From the NCBI GenBank assembly GCA_035048815.1, contig JAUCBN010000023.1, positions 8,811,501 to 8,875,500 of the forward strand: a stretch of DNA of 64,000 bases, in the 5' to 3' direction. Numbering within the stretch: the stretch's first letter is position 1; each line of letters begins with the position of its first letter. The notes under the pieces are model-generated. The model had not been told where the DNA came from. It worked only from the letters and a program-made list of their open reading frames with translations, and made no database searches. Shown here in pieces: positions 1 through 11,576 of the stretch. The stretch comes from Abelmoschus esculentus (taxonomy: Eukaryota; Streptophyta; Magnoliopsida; Malvales; Malvaceae). A program made the position numbers and the translations under genes.

Positions 1-814
1 TCTTGATTTCCCTTAGTGGACCGCCACCAAGTTTGTTCACAGGAAGCCAAATTTGCTACCAGCCGATTTTTCTTCCCAATGATAGATCTAAACAATCTTC
101 AAGTCAACGTGCACTTTTTGAAATGAAGGCGTCGAGATCATTAAAGGAAAAGCCAATTGCCAATCCTTGATTTTAGAAAATCAAGAATGTTATCTGAAGG
201 AATTAAGTGCTTCACGATTCTCATAATATGGATTGAGTCGTCACTTAGCTTTCGGCTAAATGAAAGTTTAGCTAAGCATGAATGAGATCATACTTAGCAT
301 TTTCTAGAAGAAAAGAAATAAGAAAACTCAAAGAAAAATAAAAGAACTAGAGAGAACTTTTATTACTCAAGAGAGAAAGTGAAAATTGAAGTACATCTCA
401 AGCTTTACCTCTATGGGTATTTATACTATTCTAAAACCCTAAAAATGTAACAATTCAAAATTTAAGAAAAAATAAAAAAGATAAAGATAAAGATAAATGT
501 TCTAAAATTTAAAATTTAAATTCCTAAGATAAATCTTCAAGATAATTCCCAAATAATCCATTCATCCTTCTAAAATATATGACTGGACTATCTTCTATAA
601 ACTTTTGCTGACTGGATAATCCAAATCTGCTAGATCGAAAAGTGTCGTGCCCATGACTCCAGCCATAAAAAAATGCAGAATTCACTATTTTCTGTTGGTT
701 CTGAAAAATAAGTTCCTACACTGAAAATGATCAAAATAGAACCAAATTAATAATATCAAATCGACAATGGGAAATAATTATTAATAAAAAATATATAAAT
801 TCGAACACTCATCA
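1..814 (-). mobile_element. LTR fragment, Athila/TR-GAG-like, cut by window start
   Basis: This stretch aligns, same orientation, with the distal part of the long terminal repeat at 2833-4723. Shared landmarks are a '..gtgttcataggaagtc..' block, the 'gggtatttata' block and an AT-rich end finishing in CA. It ends near 814, where the unclassified dispersed repeat starts. The other end lies outside the window. By analogy with the 2833-4723 copy the element would read on the minus strand. There is no coding potential. Boundaries and class are inferred from similarity judged by eye. Confidence 0.5.
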
Positions 815-908
815 ATAACAACTGGTAAAAAGATGATTCTTGAATTCTTGCAAAACACACAAATCTTATTCCCTTGAAATCTCATACGTTAGAGTCATAT
901 TCGTATAT

Positions 909-1071
909 ATTTTTTGAACAACCTAAAAGTGATTACAGTAGTATCTGTTCTAGAATATAATCCCCCATTTGACATTATTCGCTCAATCACTCTACTGACA
1001 TGGTGTTCGAATCCGTAACCTCTAAGAACAACAACCGTTCCTTTAATTACTTGAGCTAGAGGGTTCGTGCA
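909..1071 (-). mobile_element. tRNA-derived SINE with 14-bp target duplication
   Basis: The 163-bp insertion is flanked by perfect 14-bp direct repeats TCATATTCGTATAT at 895-908 and 1072-1085. On the minus strand it starts at 1071. An A-box-like TAGCTCAAGTAATTAAAGG lies at 1058-1039, followed about 25 nt later by a B-box-like GGATTCGAACACC (1014-1002). That is the spacing of a Pol III tRNA-type internal promoter. The 3' end is at the left, where a short T run on + equals an A run on the element strand. Pol III boxes, long target duplication and A-rich tail together define a SINE. The exact plant family is not identified. Confidence 0.78.
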
Positions 1072-1094
1072 TCATATTCGTATATTTGGAAAAA

Positions 1095-1294
1095 TTATTA
1101 GGTGAACCCTGTTCACCACGTTATCTATGGTCCTAATTAATCAAAACCGTTGATCTTAATTTTTTTCCAAGTGAATCATCACCTCTTTCCTGCATGTACT
1201 TAGTGGGTGGGTAGTTATTAGGTAGTTATTTAAAGATCAACGATCCTGATTGCTTGGACCATGAATGACGTGTTGAATAGGGTTCACCTAATAA
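1095..1294. mobile_element. MITE, about 200 bp, long terminal inverted repeats
   Basis: The left end reads TTATTAGGTGAACCCTGTTC and the right end, reverse complemented, TTATTAGGTGAACCCTATTC. The inverted repeat continues with mismatches for about 45 bp (both sides reach ATGGTCC). Flanks carry CGTATATTTGG on both sides (1079-1090 and 1299-1309), a likely 9-11 bp target duplication. That length suits Mutator-like elements. No coding capacity. It sits just beyond the SINE in the same repeat. Confidence 0.7.
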
Positions 1295-1634
1295 CCTCTC
1301 GTATATTTGGTAGAAGCAAATTTTATTTTTTTTCTTGACCAAACATGTTTTTATTATTTTATTAATCATGTTGGACGATTTGATTGGTTTTTAATTTTGC
1401 ATAATTTTTAAAAGTGATTTTATTTAAAATTTAAATTCATATATTTTTAGAATATCATATGCAACACTCATCGATTTCTCATCCCATGTAAACAATGTTG
1501 TTCGAACATGTATCATCGAGCAAAATAAATAACCTTGTGTCACTAGGACGGCTCAAAGTTAATGCTATATATTACCTCCAACTTGGTCATAGGTATTTAG
1601 TTGGTATTTAAATTATAATATCCTAGACCCGAAC

Positions 1635-1935
1635 TGACACGCGTCGTGTAGTGTCAAAATAAATTTTTTATTCTCAAATAATAAATAAGAAATTAAATAT
1701 AGTAAAGGAGAAGTAAGGGTCGATCCCACAGAGACTAGAAACTTCTTGATTACGCTTGTTTGATTGGTGATCCAAGAATGTTGAATGATGTTTTAAGTAA
1801 AGTGGTGGTGGTTGTTGAATAAAATAAAACTAAGTAATTGAAGCGAATAAAATAAAGAAAGTAATTTAATTATAATAAAAACTAGCCTTAGGCTTTCGCT
1901 TTGACTCAATTTTAATTGATCATCGGAAAAATATT
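1635..1935 (-). repeat. left LTR remnant of the Athila-like element
   Basis: About 300 bp closely match the start of the right LTR (2833 onward, skipping the nested MITE), including 'ggactagaaacttc.tgattacgcttgtttgattggtgatcc'. The match ends around 'tcggaaaaatattttcgc', beyond which the sequence is internal region. On the minus strand this is the 3' part of the 3' LTR; the rest was deleted. Confidence 0.65.
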
Positions 1936-2461
1936 TTCGCTGAACAATGGACTCCAATGATGAATTTGGACTTGTACATATCTTGCAAAATCTAGTTGTT
2001 CTTTTTTTATCTGCAACAAGATATTGAAAAATGTCAGTTAATTTATCAATTTTATTTTCTAAGGAAACTGTACTTACCTCGTGAACCCGTCGAGATGGTT
2101 CACTTGCTGAGAGAAATCACTGTGATTTAGCGGCCATGATAGATATTAATGTTCTAGTCGCGGTAGGAGTCATGTTGACAAATACTCCTCCATTTGCCGC
2201 ATCAAGTACTTTCTTATCCATAGGCGTTAAAACTTCATAAAAATATTGGAGTAATTTTTGTTCTCTTAACCCGTGCTGTGGACAATTAGTACATAGTTTT
2301 TTAAATCACTCCCAATAATCATATAAGGTTTTGGTCTCCTTTTGTCGGATACTCAGGATACTTCGTCTCAGTTCACTCGCCTTAGCTATTGGGAAAAACC
2401 TGTCAAGAAAAAGATGAGTCATATCAGTCGAGGTTATAACAGAATTAGAAGGTAAATCAAA

Positions 2462-2743
2462 CAATCAGTCTTTCGCTATATCAACTAAAGAAAAATGAAA
2501 GGCGCGAAGTTTAATTTGGTCTTCGAAAACTCCTCGTGGTTTTGTACTTAGGCAAACCACATGGAACTCCTCGAGATGTTTATGAGGATTTTCGCTCGAC
2601 AAACCATGATAGATTGGTATGAGATGAATTAATCCAATCTTAAGGGTGAATGGCGTATCACCATTTGGGAATATTATGCACATCGGCTGATAATCATCAA
2701 GTGTCGCATTGAGTTGTTGGATGATTCGATTGTCTTCTACCAT
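2462..2743 (-). pseudogene. retrotransposon gag fragment (Athila/TR-GAG type)
   Basis: A minus-strand reading frame of 92 codons carries the conserved plant gag pattern: FTLKIGLIHLIP, then HGLSSENPHKHLEEFHVVC, then IKLRAFHFSLVDIAKD. In related gags the last motif continues with a tryptophan; here that codon is TGA at 2464-2462. This fits G-to-A (C-to-T) decay of TGG. The capsid region is therefore truncated and no protease or polymerase follows. It lies just inside the putative primer-binding site, as gag should. Function lost. Confidence 0.7.
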
Positions 2744-2804
2744 TGTAACTTGCTATTATGAATTTTCCTGGTTAAAAATCAAACAAAATAATTCAGTAAC
2801 TTTG

Positions 2805-2832
2805 TCGTAGTCCCTGACAATGACGTCAAATT
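2805..2832 (-). other. degenerate primer-binding site (tRNA-Asp-like)
   Basis: Immediately inside the right LTR, the minus strand reads TTTGACGTCATTGTCAGGGA. The typical Athila-type site is TTTGGCGCCGTTGTCGGGGA. The differences are all G-to-A or C-to-T. This is the expected position for priming of minus-strand DNA synthesis and fixes the element orientation. Confidence 0.55.
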
Positions 2833-4723
2833 TGACATGCGTCATATAGTGCCAAAATAAATTTCTTATTCTCAAATAATAAATAAGAAATTAAATATTG
2901 TAAAGGAGAAGTAGGTCGATCCCACAGTAGGGGTGTGCAAAACCGGGTTCGGTTAACCATTAGTAAATTATTTCGGTTAACCGGTAAATTCGGGTCATCC
3001 AATTTTGGACCCTAAACCATAACCATTCAACCGGTTAATCATTTATCCGGTTAACCGAAAACTTCGGTTCGGACCGGTTCGGGTAATGTTTTTTTTATTT
3101 TATTTATTAACAATATAAATTTTAATTACAAATTAGAAAAAAATAAATAATTTTAAAAAATACCACATGATATTAGTACATATTTTTAATATTAGCAAGT
3201 TAAACACTTAAATTTTATAAAATGAAATTACAATTTTACTTTTTTAAAATTATAAAATAAATTAAAATATAATTTTAATATAAAATATTAAAATAATATG
3301 TAATATAATAATATATATATTATATGACCGATCGGTTCGGTTAACCGGTTTTTTCTAAAATCGTAAACCGTAAACCGTAACCGAACCAGATTTTATTAAA
3401 ACAATAAAAACCCGACCCTAAATCAAATTTTTCGGTTTGGTTAACCATTTTTCGGTTTGTTTTTTTTGGGTTTTAAAATCAGTTTCGGTTTACCGGTTTT
3501 TTTTGCACACCCCTATACCACAAGGACTAGAAACTTCCTGATTACGCTTGTTTGATTGGTGATCCAAGAATGTTGAATGATGTTTTAAGTAAAGGGGTTG
3601 TTGTTGAATAAAATGAAACTAAGTAATTGAAGAGAATAAAGTAAAGAAAGTAATTTAATTATAATAAAAACTAGCCTTAGGCTTTCGCTTTGACTCGATT
3701 TTAATTGATCATTGGAAAAATATTTTTACTTCGAGATTTTACGTCGGTACTTAGCTTTCAAGGTTCAATCCTTGAAGCAAAATTTCTAAACCAAATACCC
3801 AAGTGCTATATTTGATATTGGTTTCATGGATTAATCCACTAACTCAATGTTTGTAGATAAAATCATTTAAATCATTAAAACCGATTTGGATTATGTTATT
3901 TCAATAATAACTGATCCAATCTTAATTTTCTTCTTAGCAATCAATTTGCTAAGTGTGTTCATAGGAAGTCGAATTGCTTCAATAGCCAATTCTTCCTCCC
4001 ACACAACTAACCAAATCAAAGTCTTGACCAAAGTCAATCTTTAGTTTTGAAATCAATTTGATTTAAAAATAAGTTCAAAAGAAAACTTAAAGAAATAAAA
4101 AGACGAAGTTATGATTTTATTTTTCAATCCTCACGTTTGGATCGAGTCATTGCTTAAGCCCTTGGCTATAAAAAACTTAACCGAGCATAAGTATGAAAAG
4201 AATTATGCTCGACATAATAAATAAAATAAAAGCATGAAAAATAAAGAAAGAAAACAATAGATGAAATAAAACTCTAGGATTTTAAGATTAAAGGATGAAT
4301 GAATTTTAGGCTTACCCAAGGTGGGTATTTATAGCCTTTTACAAACCCTAAAATAAGAGGATAAATCCTAGATAATTCTAAAAATATTTAAAATTCAAAA
4401 TACAAAAGATAAAATCCAAATTTAAAATTTAAATCCCGACTTATAAGCTATCTGGAACTCTGATAAGCTATCACGCGCTTGTTGACGTCATCTTCTAGAA
4501 GCTACTGACCGAGTGCCACGTCAGATTTTCATGCCCAAAGTCATGCCCATCAATCTAGACTCGATCTAGAAAATAAAAAAACTTCAAAAACAAACATTTA
4601 AGTACATTTTTCAGATTTAGAGTCCTACACAAAATCACACAAAAAACACCAAGATCAGTAACATAATCCATCAAATCAAGAAGTAATTAAGCACAAAATG
4701 TTAACTATTCTAAACACTTACCA
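2833..4723 (-). repeat. right (5') LTR of the Athila-like element
   Basis: The LTR runs from TGACATGCGTC at 2833 to ..CTTACCA at 4723. It is about 1.3 kb once the nested hAT-like MITE (2928-3515) is removed. It contains the 'gggtatttata' block near 4320, probably promoter-related on one strand. Parts are recognisable in the LTR fragments at 1-814 and 19233-19860. No coding. Confidence 0.6.
2928..3515. mobile_element. hAT-like MITE nested in the LTR
   Basis: The ends are perfect 15-bp inverted repeats TAGGGGTGTGCAAAA. The flanking 8-mers TCCCACAG (2920-2927) and TACCACAA (3516-3523) match at 6 of 8 positions, consistent with an aged 8-bp hAT target duplication. The interior has the 'ggttcggttaaccgg' subterminal pattern common in such elements, then an AT-rich core. 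The LTR copy at 1635-1935 lacks the insertion, which confirms it moved in later. No ORF. Confidence 0.8.
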
Positions 4724-4910
4724 TGAAGTAAAAGTTATCGCCAAGTTTGGTCTATCGCCAAAGAAAAATATTAAATGAGATATCAAAAATTATTAGATTA
4801 ATAGTTTATTTAACCGTAAAAAATAGATTAAAATCAAAATTTTAAAAATAAATAATTTATATAAAATGGCATTACATAAAAAAAAACATTTAAGTTGGGG
4901 ACTCTCCATG
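4724..4910 (+). repeat. dispersed repeat, copy A (right part)
   Basis: The sequence from 'gttatcgccaagtttggtctatcgcc' to 'aacatttaagttggggactctc' is closely matched at 23410-23590. There it directly follows the repeat part seen here at 1330-1620. Together the two parts reconstruct the site before the Athila-like element inserted. Confidence 0.65.
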
Positions 4911-5640
4911 TGATGCTGAGTAAGAACTATTTACATCGATATGAAATGTATGGAAAAAATAAACTATGAGCATAGAGTTGACAAAAAATAATAATAAATA
5001 AATAAAAATAGTAAATAAATTATATCGTGGTATGGAGGTCACTGTTTTAAAAAAAATCATCTCGATGAGTATACTCGTTACTTTAAGTAGACTACGGGGT
5101 AATGATCGTCTAATTAAAAAAGAAGAACCCAAGCTCTATGATGAAGGCTCTCAAATTTCATAAAAAAAAAGTAAAATGCTTTTCCAATTGATGATTGAAA
5201 AATGAGAAGAGAAACCTCTTATTTATTGGCCAAAAGTAGAGACAAAGTAATGCAGAATACAGAATATATTTCAGAGATACGTGCACATGTTATATATTTC
5301 AGATATACAAATCGTCCAATAATGCAGGTAATTTAGAGACACAGTCTATATAACCGAGTTTATAGAATTCAATACCATCTTCACAAAGAATAGTGCATAC
5401 ATACAGTTTACACAGAATCATAAAAAATTAAAGGACGACGTATAATTGATGGGATTTATTTGACAACGAAGTGGTTCTTTTGATGAAATATAGAAGATTT
5501 AGAGGAGTGGTGTTGCTGAAGCTTGATTTTGTTAAAGCATATTATAGGCAATTGGAAACTTTTGAAGCGTATCTTGACTTGTTTCTAATATTGTTTAGGA
5601 TTACAAATCAAATTTTCCGATGCGAAAGGAGTTGAGTATG
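4911..5640 (+). other. intergenic; possible LINE RT scrap
   Basis: No gene is recognised. Around 5484-5550 one + frame reads like a LINE reverse-transcriptase palm lead-in (RGVVLLKLDFVKAY), resembling the K-L-D-F-x-K-A-Y motif of plant LINEs. It is very short, the expected D after AY is missing, and nothing else supports it. Confidence 0.25.
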
Positions 5641-6060
5641 GATGTAAAAAGTCGATCTGATCCAAAATTTGAATGAAACTTGTTTGAATTGAAATCTGAT
5701 TTGATTCAAGGATGAGATGATCTAAAATTGATCTGTAATTGATTGTTGTAAACTTGAACCCTAGTTGGACTTATTATTCTAGAAACCGAAATCAATATGC
5801 AGCCGATCGAGAATGACCCGAAGCTAAATTAAATATGTTATCGTGGGCCTAAAACCCGATATGCTCCCGAGTGAAATGAACTCAAACCAGAGACTAACCT
5901 AACAAATAAATGATATTACCAAAATGAATCGCCTTTAGATTCAATTTTACTCTGATATGTTGTGAACCCGACTAGTTAATTGACCTGACTTGTTTTGAGC
6001 CTAATCATTGTTAACCTAAACTTATATTGATTTGACTTGATATTTACCGAAAACATGTAA
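5640..6060. mobile_element. probable hAT-like MITE remnant
   Basis: The stretch begins 'atggatgtaaaaagtcgatctgatcc' and is rich in 'aacccgactc' and 'aaacttgaaccc' blocks, like the subterminal regions of the MITEs at 53043 and 53661. No clear matching right end or target duplication was found. From 6060 to 6472 the sequence is AT-rich with no gene. Confidence 0.3.
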
Positions 6061-6472
6061 TTGAAAAGTATTCTAAAACTTTTGAAAGTTTATAATTTAT
6101 CTGTAATCACTAATTTTATCCGGGATAAACCCTTTATTTCTTATTTGTCTTTAATAACGAGCTTTAGTTATTCAATTAATTTTATTAGTAGTACCTTATG
6201 ATTTCTAATTATTTTTTTTAAAAAATCCAAAATATTATGTATAAATATTATTACGTTCTACCGTTTTATTTTACTTTTTATTTTTTTACTTTTATTATCA
6301 AACCCCCAAGATTTTGTAATAGTGCTATTTTTAATACAGACATGTACATATTATTTATTTTGCTTTCTTTATTTTATCATTACCTATTATCTATTATATC
6401 TTATTTTTGTTTCGTTGATATTATATTACTATTAGTATTACTATTATGACTTTTATTAATTATTAATTATTA

Positions 6473-6722
6473 TATTGTGAATAAAGTAAAGAAGAAATAA
6501 AACAAGAATAAAGAACAATAATGAAAGAACAAAGAGAAGATATAAAGAGAGATATTTGTATTATTCTCAATATTGACTTATCTACAATGTCTTCACAAAC
6601 TCATCTATTTATAGGTATAAGAAGTACATAATATATTAAACTCTAATTAATGAAGATAATATTCATAATGATAGAGTTCTTATTATGATAGACATCCATA
6701 TAGATAAATATTATTCATAACA
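6473..6722 (-). repeat. 3' LTR of the copia element
   Basis: The 250-bp LTR ends ATAACA at 6722, directly followed on + by CTCCCCCTT. On the element strand that is the polypurine tract AAGGGGGAG placed just before the LTR start TGTTATG. The other terminus at 6473 reads TATTGTGA instead of TGTTGTGA, a one-base decay of the terminal dinucleotide. Confidence 0.85.
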
Positions 6723-9700
6723 CTCCCCCTTGGATGTCTATGAAGATAATGTACCTTGTTAAAACCGTACTAAGATAAAAACCTTGTGGGGAAAAAATTC
6801 TTAGTGAAGGAAAAAGAGTAAACACATCTTTGATACACATAACATGTTGCCTCATTAAAAACCTTACCAGGAAAACTCATTGTGACAAAACCTCGGTTAA
6901 GGGGAAAAGAGTGTAACGCGTATTTACTCCCCCTCATGAAAATAACATAAGATCTTTGAATCTTCATAATTCAATATTGAATATGATCTTCAAATGTTGA
7001 AGTAGATCATGCACTAGTGGATAAATCTTTCAAATCATTGCTTCAAATGATTCATTGAATATTATTCATCTAAAAATCATGAGGGACGAAACCTGAAGAA
7101 ATATGTTTCGTTTTATCATATTTGATATATCCACCTTGAGATATAAATTTTGTATTATCTCTGTACAAGATAGCTTGCATCTTATCTTGTAAAAATATTC
7201 ACATATCTTCAGGATATGTTTAGCGAAATACATATTTCAGCTTTGCCTCATGCATAATAATTATTTAAAGGTAATGATCTCATAGCACTTAAATAATATT
7301 TCTGGACTAGCTAAGATACAATGCTTCTAGATCAAATAATGTACATATTGTGCTTTTAGATCAAGAATATCATTATCCTTTTCTTGAGGCAGAAAGAATC
7401 TTTGTTTACATTGAGAGACCTAGCAATCATAAGGATGATTAATGAATATGCGTTATGCATGTAAAGTCTCTTTCAACATTTTTCTGTATGTCGATTGATG
7501 CACAAGGATTTAAGGAGATCTCTTCACGAGTCTCAACGATATTCAAATCATCGACATACACAACAATAAAAATTCAGAGCTAAACCTCTTAATAAAAATG
7601 CTCGGGGAAATAATTCATATAACATTATGCTAATAAGTATTCAATGAGACGATCATACCAAATACGCTTAAATTGTTTCAAGTCATAAAAAGATATATTC
7701 AATATGATTGAATAATGATCTCGAGAACTTGAATTAACTGCTTATAGCAGTCTAAATCCTTTTAGAAGCTTCATGTAAATGTTGTTATCAAGAGACTCAC
7801 ATAAATAAGATGTAACAACATCCATTAGACGAAACTAAGTCATTTCATTTATTGCCAGAGTATCTAAAAATAATTGTATCCACCACAAAGGAATATATTT
7901 TCCTCATTCAATTTTATATATTTGTGACTATCCTTGTGCAATCAAGTGAGCTTATATCTCATGATTTTCCCTTTTGATTTCTCTTTCTCACAGAGACTCG
8001 TTTATATCCACGAGTTTTATACATTTCAATGTATGGGCTATCGACCCAAATACTTCTCTTTTGAAAGAGATTTTAGTTTCGCTTCAATTGCCTCTTTCTA
8101 TATTGGCCAATCATTTCTTTGTTTACATTGCCAATTGACAATGATTCATGATCCACATCAGCAAATAAAATCTCTAGTGCTATATTGCATGCAAATATAT
8201 AAACGATGTTGATTTAATTTTTGTTCCATTTATAACACACATGACATAATATATTGAGATCTCTTTATTATCAGGTACCTGAGTCATGTCAATGTCTCTA
8301 TTAGAGACCATTTAATCTCTTATAGAGATTTTTATAATCATTGATTTCTCGATCAGACCATCATAAAATATAGATCCTTTTCTTTTTCGAGGATTTCTTT
8401 AGAACTTACTTGTTTACTAAGCTTCAAGCATAAGTTAGACTCATTAGCAACTAGAGTTTATAAATCTATGACATCAAATTTAATCGGAGCATTCATAGTT
8501 GATATACGTGAATTAGTCACTCTTTTAGGGTCAGCAAAATCATCTGGTAATTGATTTGCTAAATGAATTATCCATTGAACTTATAGTTCATGTAGTACGT
8601 GGATCAAAAAGAGAAAATGATAATTCATTCCAACTTGTTTCTTTCACCAATTATTTATTTTCTCCCCCTAATGTTGGATAAATTGACTCATTAAAATAAT
8701 AGTCAATAAATAGGGTTATAAATAAATTCCCTATTAGAAGCTCAAGATATTTAAATCTAATACATATTACCAACAAAACTCATCTTTGTGCGTTGTGGTG
8801 GAGCAATTAGAACATATATCGCACACAAAAATATAAGATGAGAAATATTTGGTTCCTGACCAAAAAACATTTGTAATTGGGAGAACTTATGATCATTTGT
8901 TGGCTAGATGCGAATTTATGATACTACATGTAAAATTACGTGTCATCAACATTATCAAGACTGGTTGTCTTTAGAAAATAATCTGGAAAATATGCTCGTA
9001 ATTTTATCAACTGAGCAAGTAGTCTCGCAAACACCAAGTTGCAGGTTAATAACAAGGATACACATAACCATCTAGTCGATGCATCGATAAAAATCATAAA
9101 ATATCTAGATGGTCTTTAAGAAAGGTGTATGGGACCATATATATCACCTTGTATCCGTTTCAAAAAATTAATAGAGTTACACTCTATATTAACTGTTGAT
9201 GATTGAATAATCAAATTGCTTTCATAGCAAGTATCACATGAAAATTACCTTGAAGAAAATCTTAGTTCTTCAATAAGTGACCACATAAAAGTGTCAACAA
9301 ATTTTCGCATCATAATTGAACTGGGAAGGTCTAACCGGTCATGCCAAATAATCAGTAAATATCTAGTTTATAATAGCATGAGCTTCAATTTGTACTAATT
9401 CTTATGTAGTACAATATGGATGACAGTGCATGTAATTTTGTCAATATTTTATTATTGCCTTGAGTTATACTCGTAATATTGAGATAGTCAGCATCCCCTT
9501 GACTAATATTCTCAAGATATTTCTGCAAATATCTTTAAAATTCAATAAGTCTCTTTGCGACTTTGACGAGTATAATGTACTGTAAATATGAGATAAAGTC
9601 TCATTTGGTAATAACATATTTGCTCAACGATGCTCAGTCGGAGCTTTATGCAATATTAGTATTTTCGGATATAGTACTCACATTATTCTCTTGAATTTAA

Positions 9701-11299
9701 AATGGGAAAATATGCATAATCATGCACCTTTAATATGTGCTTATTTCATTCACTTCGGGGAATGAAAAATATGTGCTTTGTACCATTCACTTCGGAGAAT
9801 GACAAAATATTAAATATATCATATTATATCAAATCAGCTATCTATAAAAGATAAACTCTCAAAAGATCTTCCAAAGCATTGATATTTCAGTACTTTGAGA
9901 TATGGTACTCACATTTTCACTTATATTTAAATAGGAAAATATTTCTTATGCTTAAGTATTGTATGAATACTTGCACTGTCTGCCAAGCATAAATAGCATA
10001 AATTAAAATAAATGATGAATTTATTCTCTTGATGGATTATGAGAAAATTAACAATATCCAATTAAGTTGGACAACAACGCTATAATTTTCGCCACAAAGA
10101 AAATATGTTTATATTTTCTTTAATTTATCATTCATTATTATGAATAAAGTTCATAATACTTTGGCGTTCGACAAGTAAGAGATCAATGGTTTGTACCATC
10201 GCATTGATAACATAAAAATTTTGATATGATCTATATCATTCTTGTCATCTTTCTAATTCCACTTCTTGTAGATATAAGCATTCTCAAAATAATCATCTTA
10301 TCCATGTCTATTTTATGATCTCAATCATGCTCACAATTACTAATATGACATTTATTCTTTCTGCTATAAAATATCACACTCACTTTAGGGAATGGAGCAG
10401 AGACTGATAGGTATTCAAAACCCTTGTATGATATTGTGTCTGTAAGACAACATTAATGTGTGAAAACTGGAGTATGTTTTTCTAACATATCCTCATCAAT
10501 GATACTCTGTCACATAATTGAGTTTTATTCACTAATCATATAGTGAATTATCATGTTTGTATTCACTTCAAGGAATGAAACAAATTCAATAATCGCATGT
10601 AATAAACATCATGCTTACATTCACTTCAGGAAATGTCATAAATCCAATAATTGCATGGAATAATCATCATGCTTGCATTCACTTCAGGGAATGCCTCCCA
10701 TAAAAATTCTTGGGTCAAGACGATTTTCGTAACTTGAACTTGGGAGAAGTCTATAGTCAATTTTTCGACGTAAAAATATTGCTTTCAAGCAAATATAGAT
10801 TTTATAATATTCATACTATTAAATAGTAATTGATCAACCAATATATATAAACAATAAGGAACAAAAATTTAATCCTTATACGCGGCGTTGTTAGACCAGT
10901 TCACAAGGTCCTTTAAAAAGAACTCCCTTTGAGACCAGTAGCCTCGCAGAACGAGATGTCCAGCCAATATACTCAGATTAAACCAACATAACAAAGAATA
11001 TATTAATTAATTAGAATATAATTGACTTTTACCATAGTGATCGGTTTTTACCCTTTGCCAAACTTGATAGCTTTGAAATTGTCGACAAGAACCACGGTAA
11101 TTGAGTCACTTTATCGCTACACAAATACCAAACAACCAAAGATTTTTTTTTAAATTAAAAATCAAGTTAAAGATCAAGAAAGAAAATAATCGATAATTAA
11201 AATATAATTGAGGAAGAAGAACTTATCTTTGATTTATGTTAGTAACAAATTCTTTTTAAAAACTCCATCAAGATTCAAACGAAAAATACCTCCGTTGGT
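6723..11299 (-). pseudogene. copia gag-pol remnant
   Basis: Minus-strand scraps identify the element. An RNase H-like segment with a QAILYRDNT..FI pattern and TKHI lies near 7100-7250, and a GPIH-type integrase motif (IYGPIHL) near 9110-9150. Close to the 3' LTR is a frame with ATCYVYQRCVYSFSFTKNF, a familiar linker after RNase H in such elements. All frames are broken by many stops, so no protein can be made. The gag side (10.7-11.3 kb) is the least recognisable. Confidence 0.6.
9735..10695 (-). repeat. repeated short inverted motif inside the copia element
   Basis: The motif CATTCACTTCAGGGAATG and variants (an imperfect palindrome, CATTC..GAATG) occur near 9748, 9784, 10380, 10561, 10620 and 10676. 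The last three sit in units of about 58-60 bp that also share 'aataatcgcatg..taa.catcatgct'. This is a small tandem array in what should be the gag-protease region on the minus strand. Confidence 0.55.
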
Positions 11300-11320
11300 T
11301 AGAGTCTCGTACTGATAACG
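11300..11320 (-). other. primer-binding site of the copia element
   Basis: Directly inside the right LTR the minus strand reads CGTTATCAGTACGAGACTCT. This resembles the TTATCAGCACGA-type site of copia elements primed by an initiator-Met tRNA fragment. With the purine tract at the other end it fixes the minus orientation. Confidence 0.6.
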
Positions 11321-11496
11321 TGTTGTGAATAAAGTAAATAAGAAATAAAACAAGAATAAAGAACAAGAATAAAAGAACAAAGAGAAGATATAAAAAGAGA
11401 TATTTGTATTATTCTCAATATTGACTTATCTACAATGAATAATGATAGAGTTCTTATTATGATAGACATCTATATAGATAAATATTATTCATAACA
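11321..11496 (-). repeat. 5' LTR of the copia element (74-bp deletion)
   Basis: TGTTGTGAATAAAG..ATTCATAACA. It is nearly identical to the left LTR outside the missing internal block. Confidence 0.85.
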
Positions 11497-11576
11497 TTAT
11501 TACTATTATTATTATCTTTTTTACTTTTGTCTTCTTTATCTTTTATTTTTATTTTTTCGGTTCGTATTACTATTTC

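Larger units (their letters stand above)
815..1634 (+). repeat. dispersed repeat family, copy A (left part)
   Basis: This unclassified AT-rich repeat recurs at 23000-23600 (+), 31946-32330 (-) and 42180-42500 (+). Shared anchors are 'gatttgattggtttttaattttgcataattttt', 'gaacatgtatcatcgag' and 'cactaggac.gctcaaagttaatg'. In this copy it is interrupted by a SINE (909-1071) and a MITE (1095-1294), then by the Athila-like element at 1635-4723. The repeat resumes at 4724. No ORF or terminal structure is visible. It could be an old LTR or a non-autonomous transposon. Confidence 0.6.
1635..4723 (-). mobile_element. Athila/TR-GAG-like Ty3-gypsy LTR element, internally deleted
   Basis: A truncated left LTR copy (1635-1935) and a long right LTR (2833-4723) are in direct orientation and share the start TGACA.GCGTC and the block 'ggtcgatcccacag'. 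Between them are a decayed primer-binding site and a gag fragment, both reading on the minus strand. The element sits inside the dispersed repeat, whose two halves (to 1634, and from 4724) match the uninterrupted copy at 23000-23600. The left LTR lacks most of its sequence and pol is gone, so it is a dead or non-autonomous remnant. Confidence 0.7.
6473..11496 (-). mobile_element. Ty1/copia retrotransposon, both LTRs, coding region decayed
   Basis: Direct LTRs at 6473-6722 and 11321-11496 flank a 4.6-kb interior. Read on the minus strand, the LTR begins TGTTATGAATA and ends TTCACAACA. The 5' LTR is the right copy; a primer-binding site follows it and a purine tract precedes the left copy. The right LTR lacks about 74 bp present in the left (the 'tcttcacaaactc..' block). 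Flanks are AT-rich trinucleotide sequence, so a 5-bp target duplication cannot be resolved. The interior has only scraps of pol frames. Confidence 0.85.

Noticed and set aside
6237..6449. Hydrophobic 70-codon frame
   Set aside because: Low-complexity AT-rich sequence.
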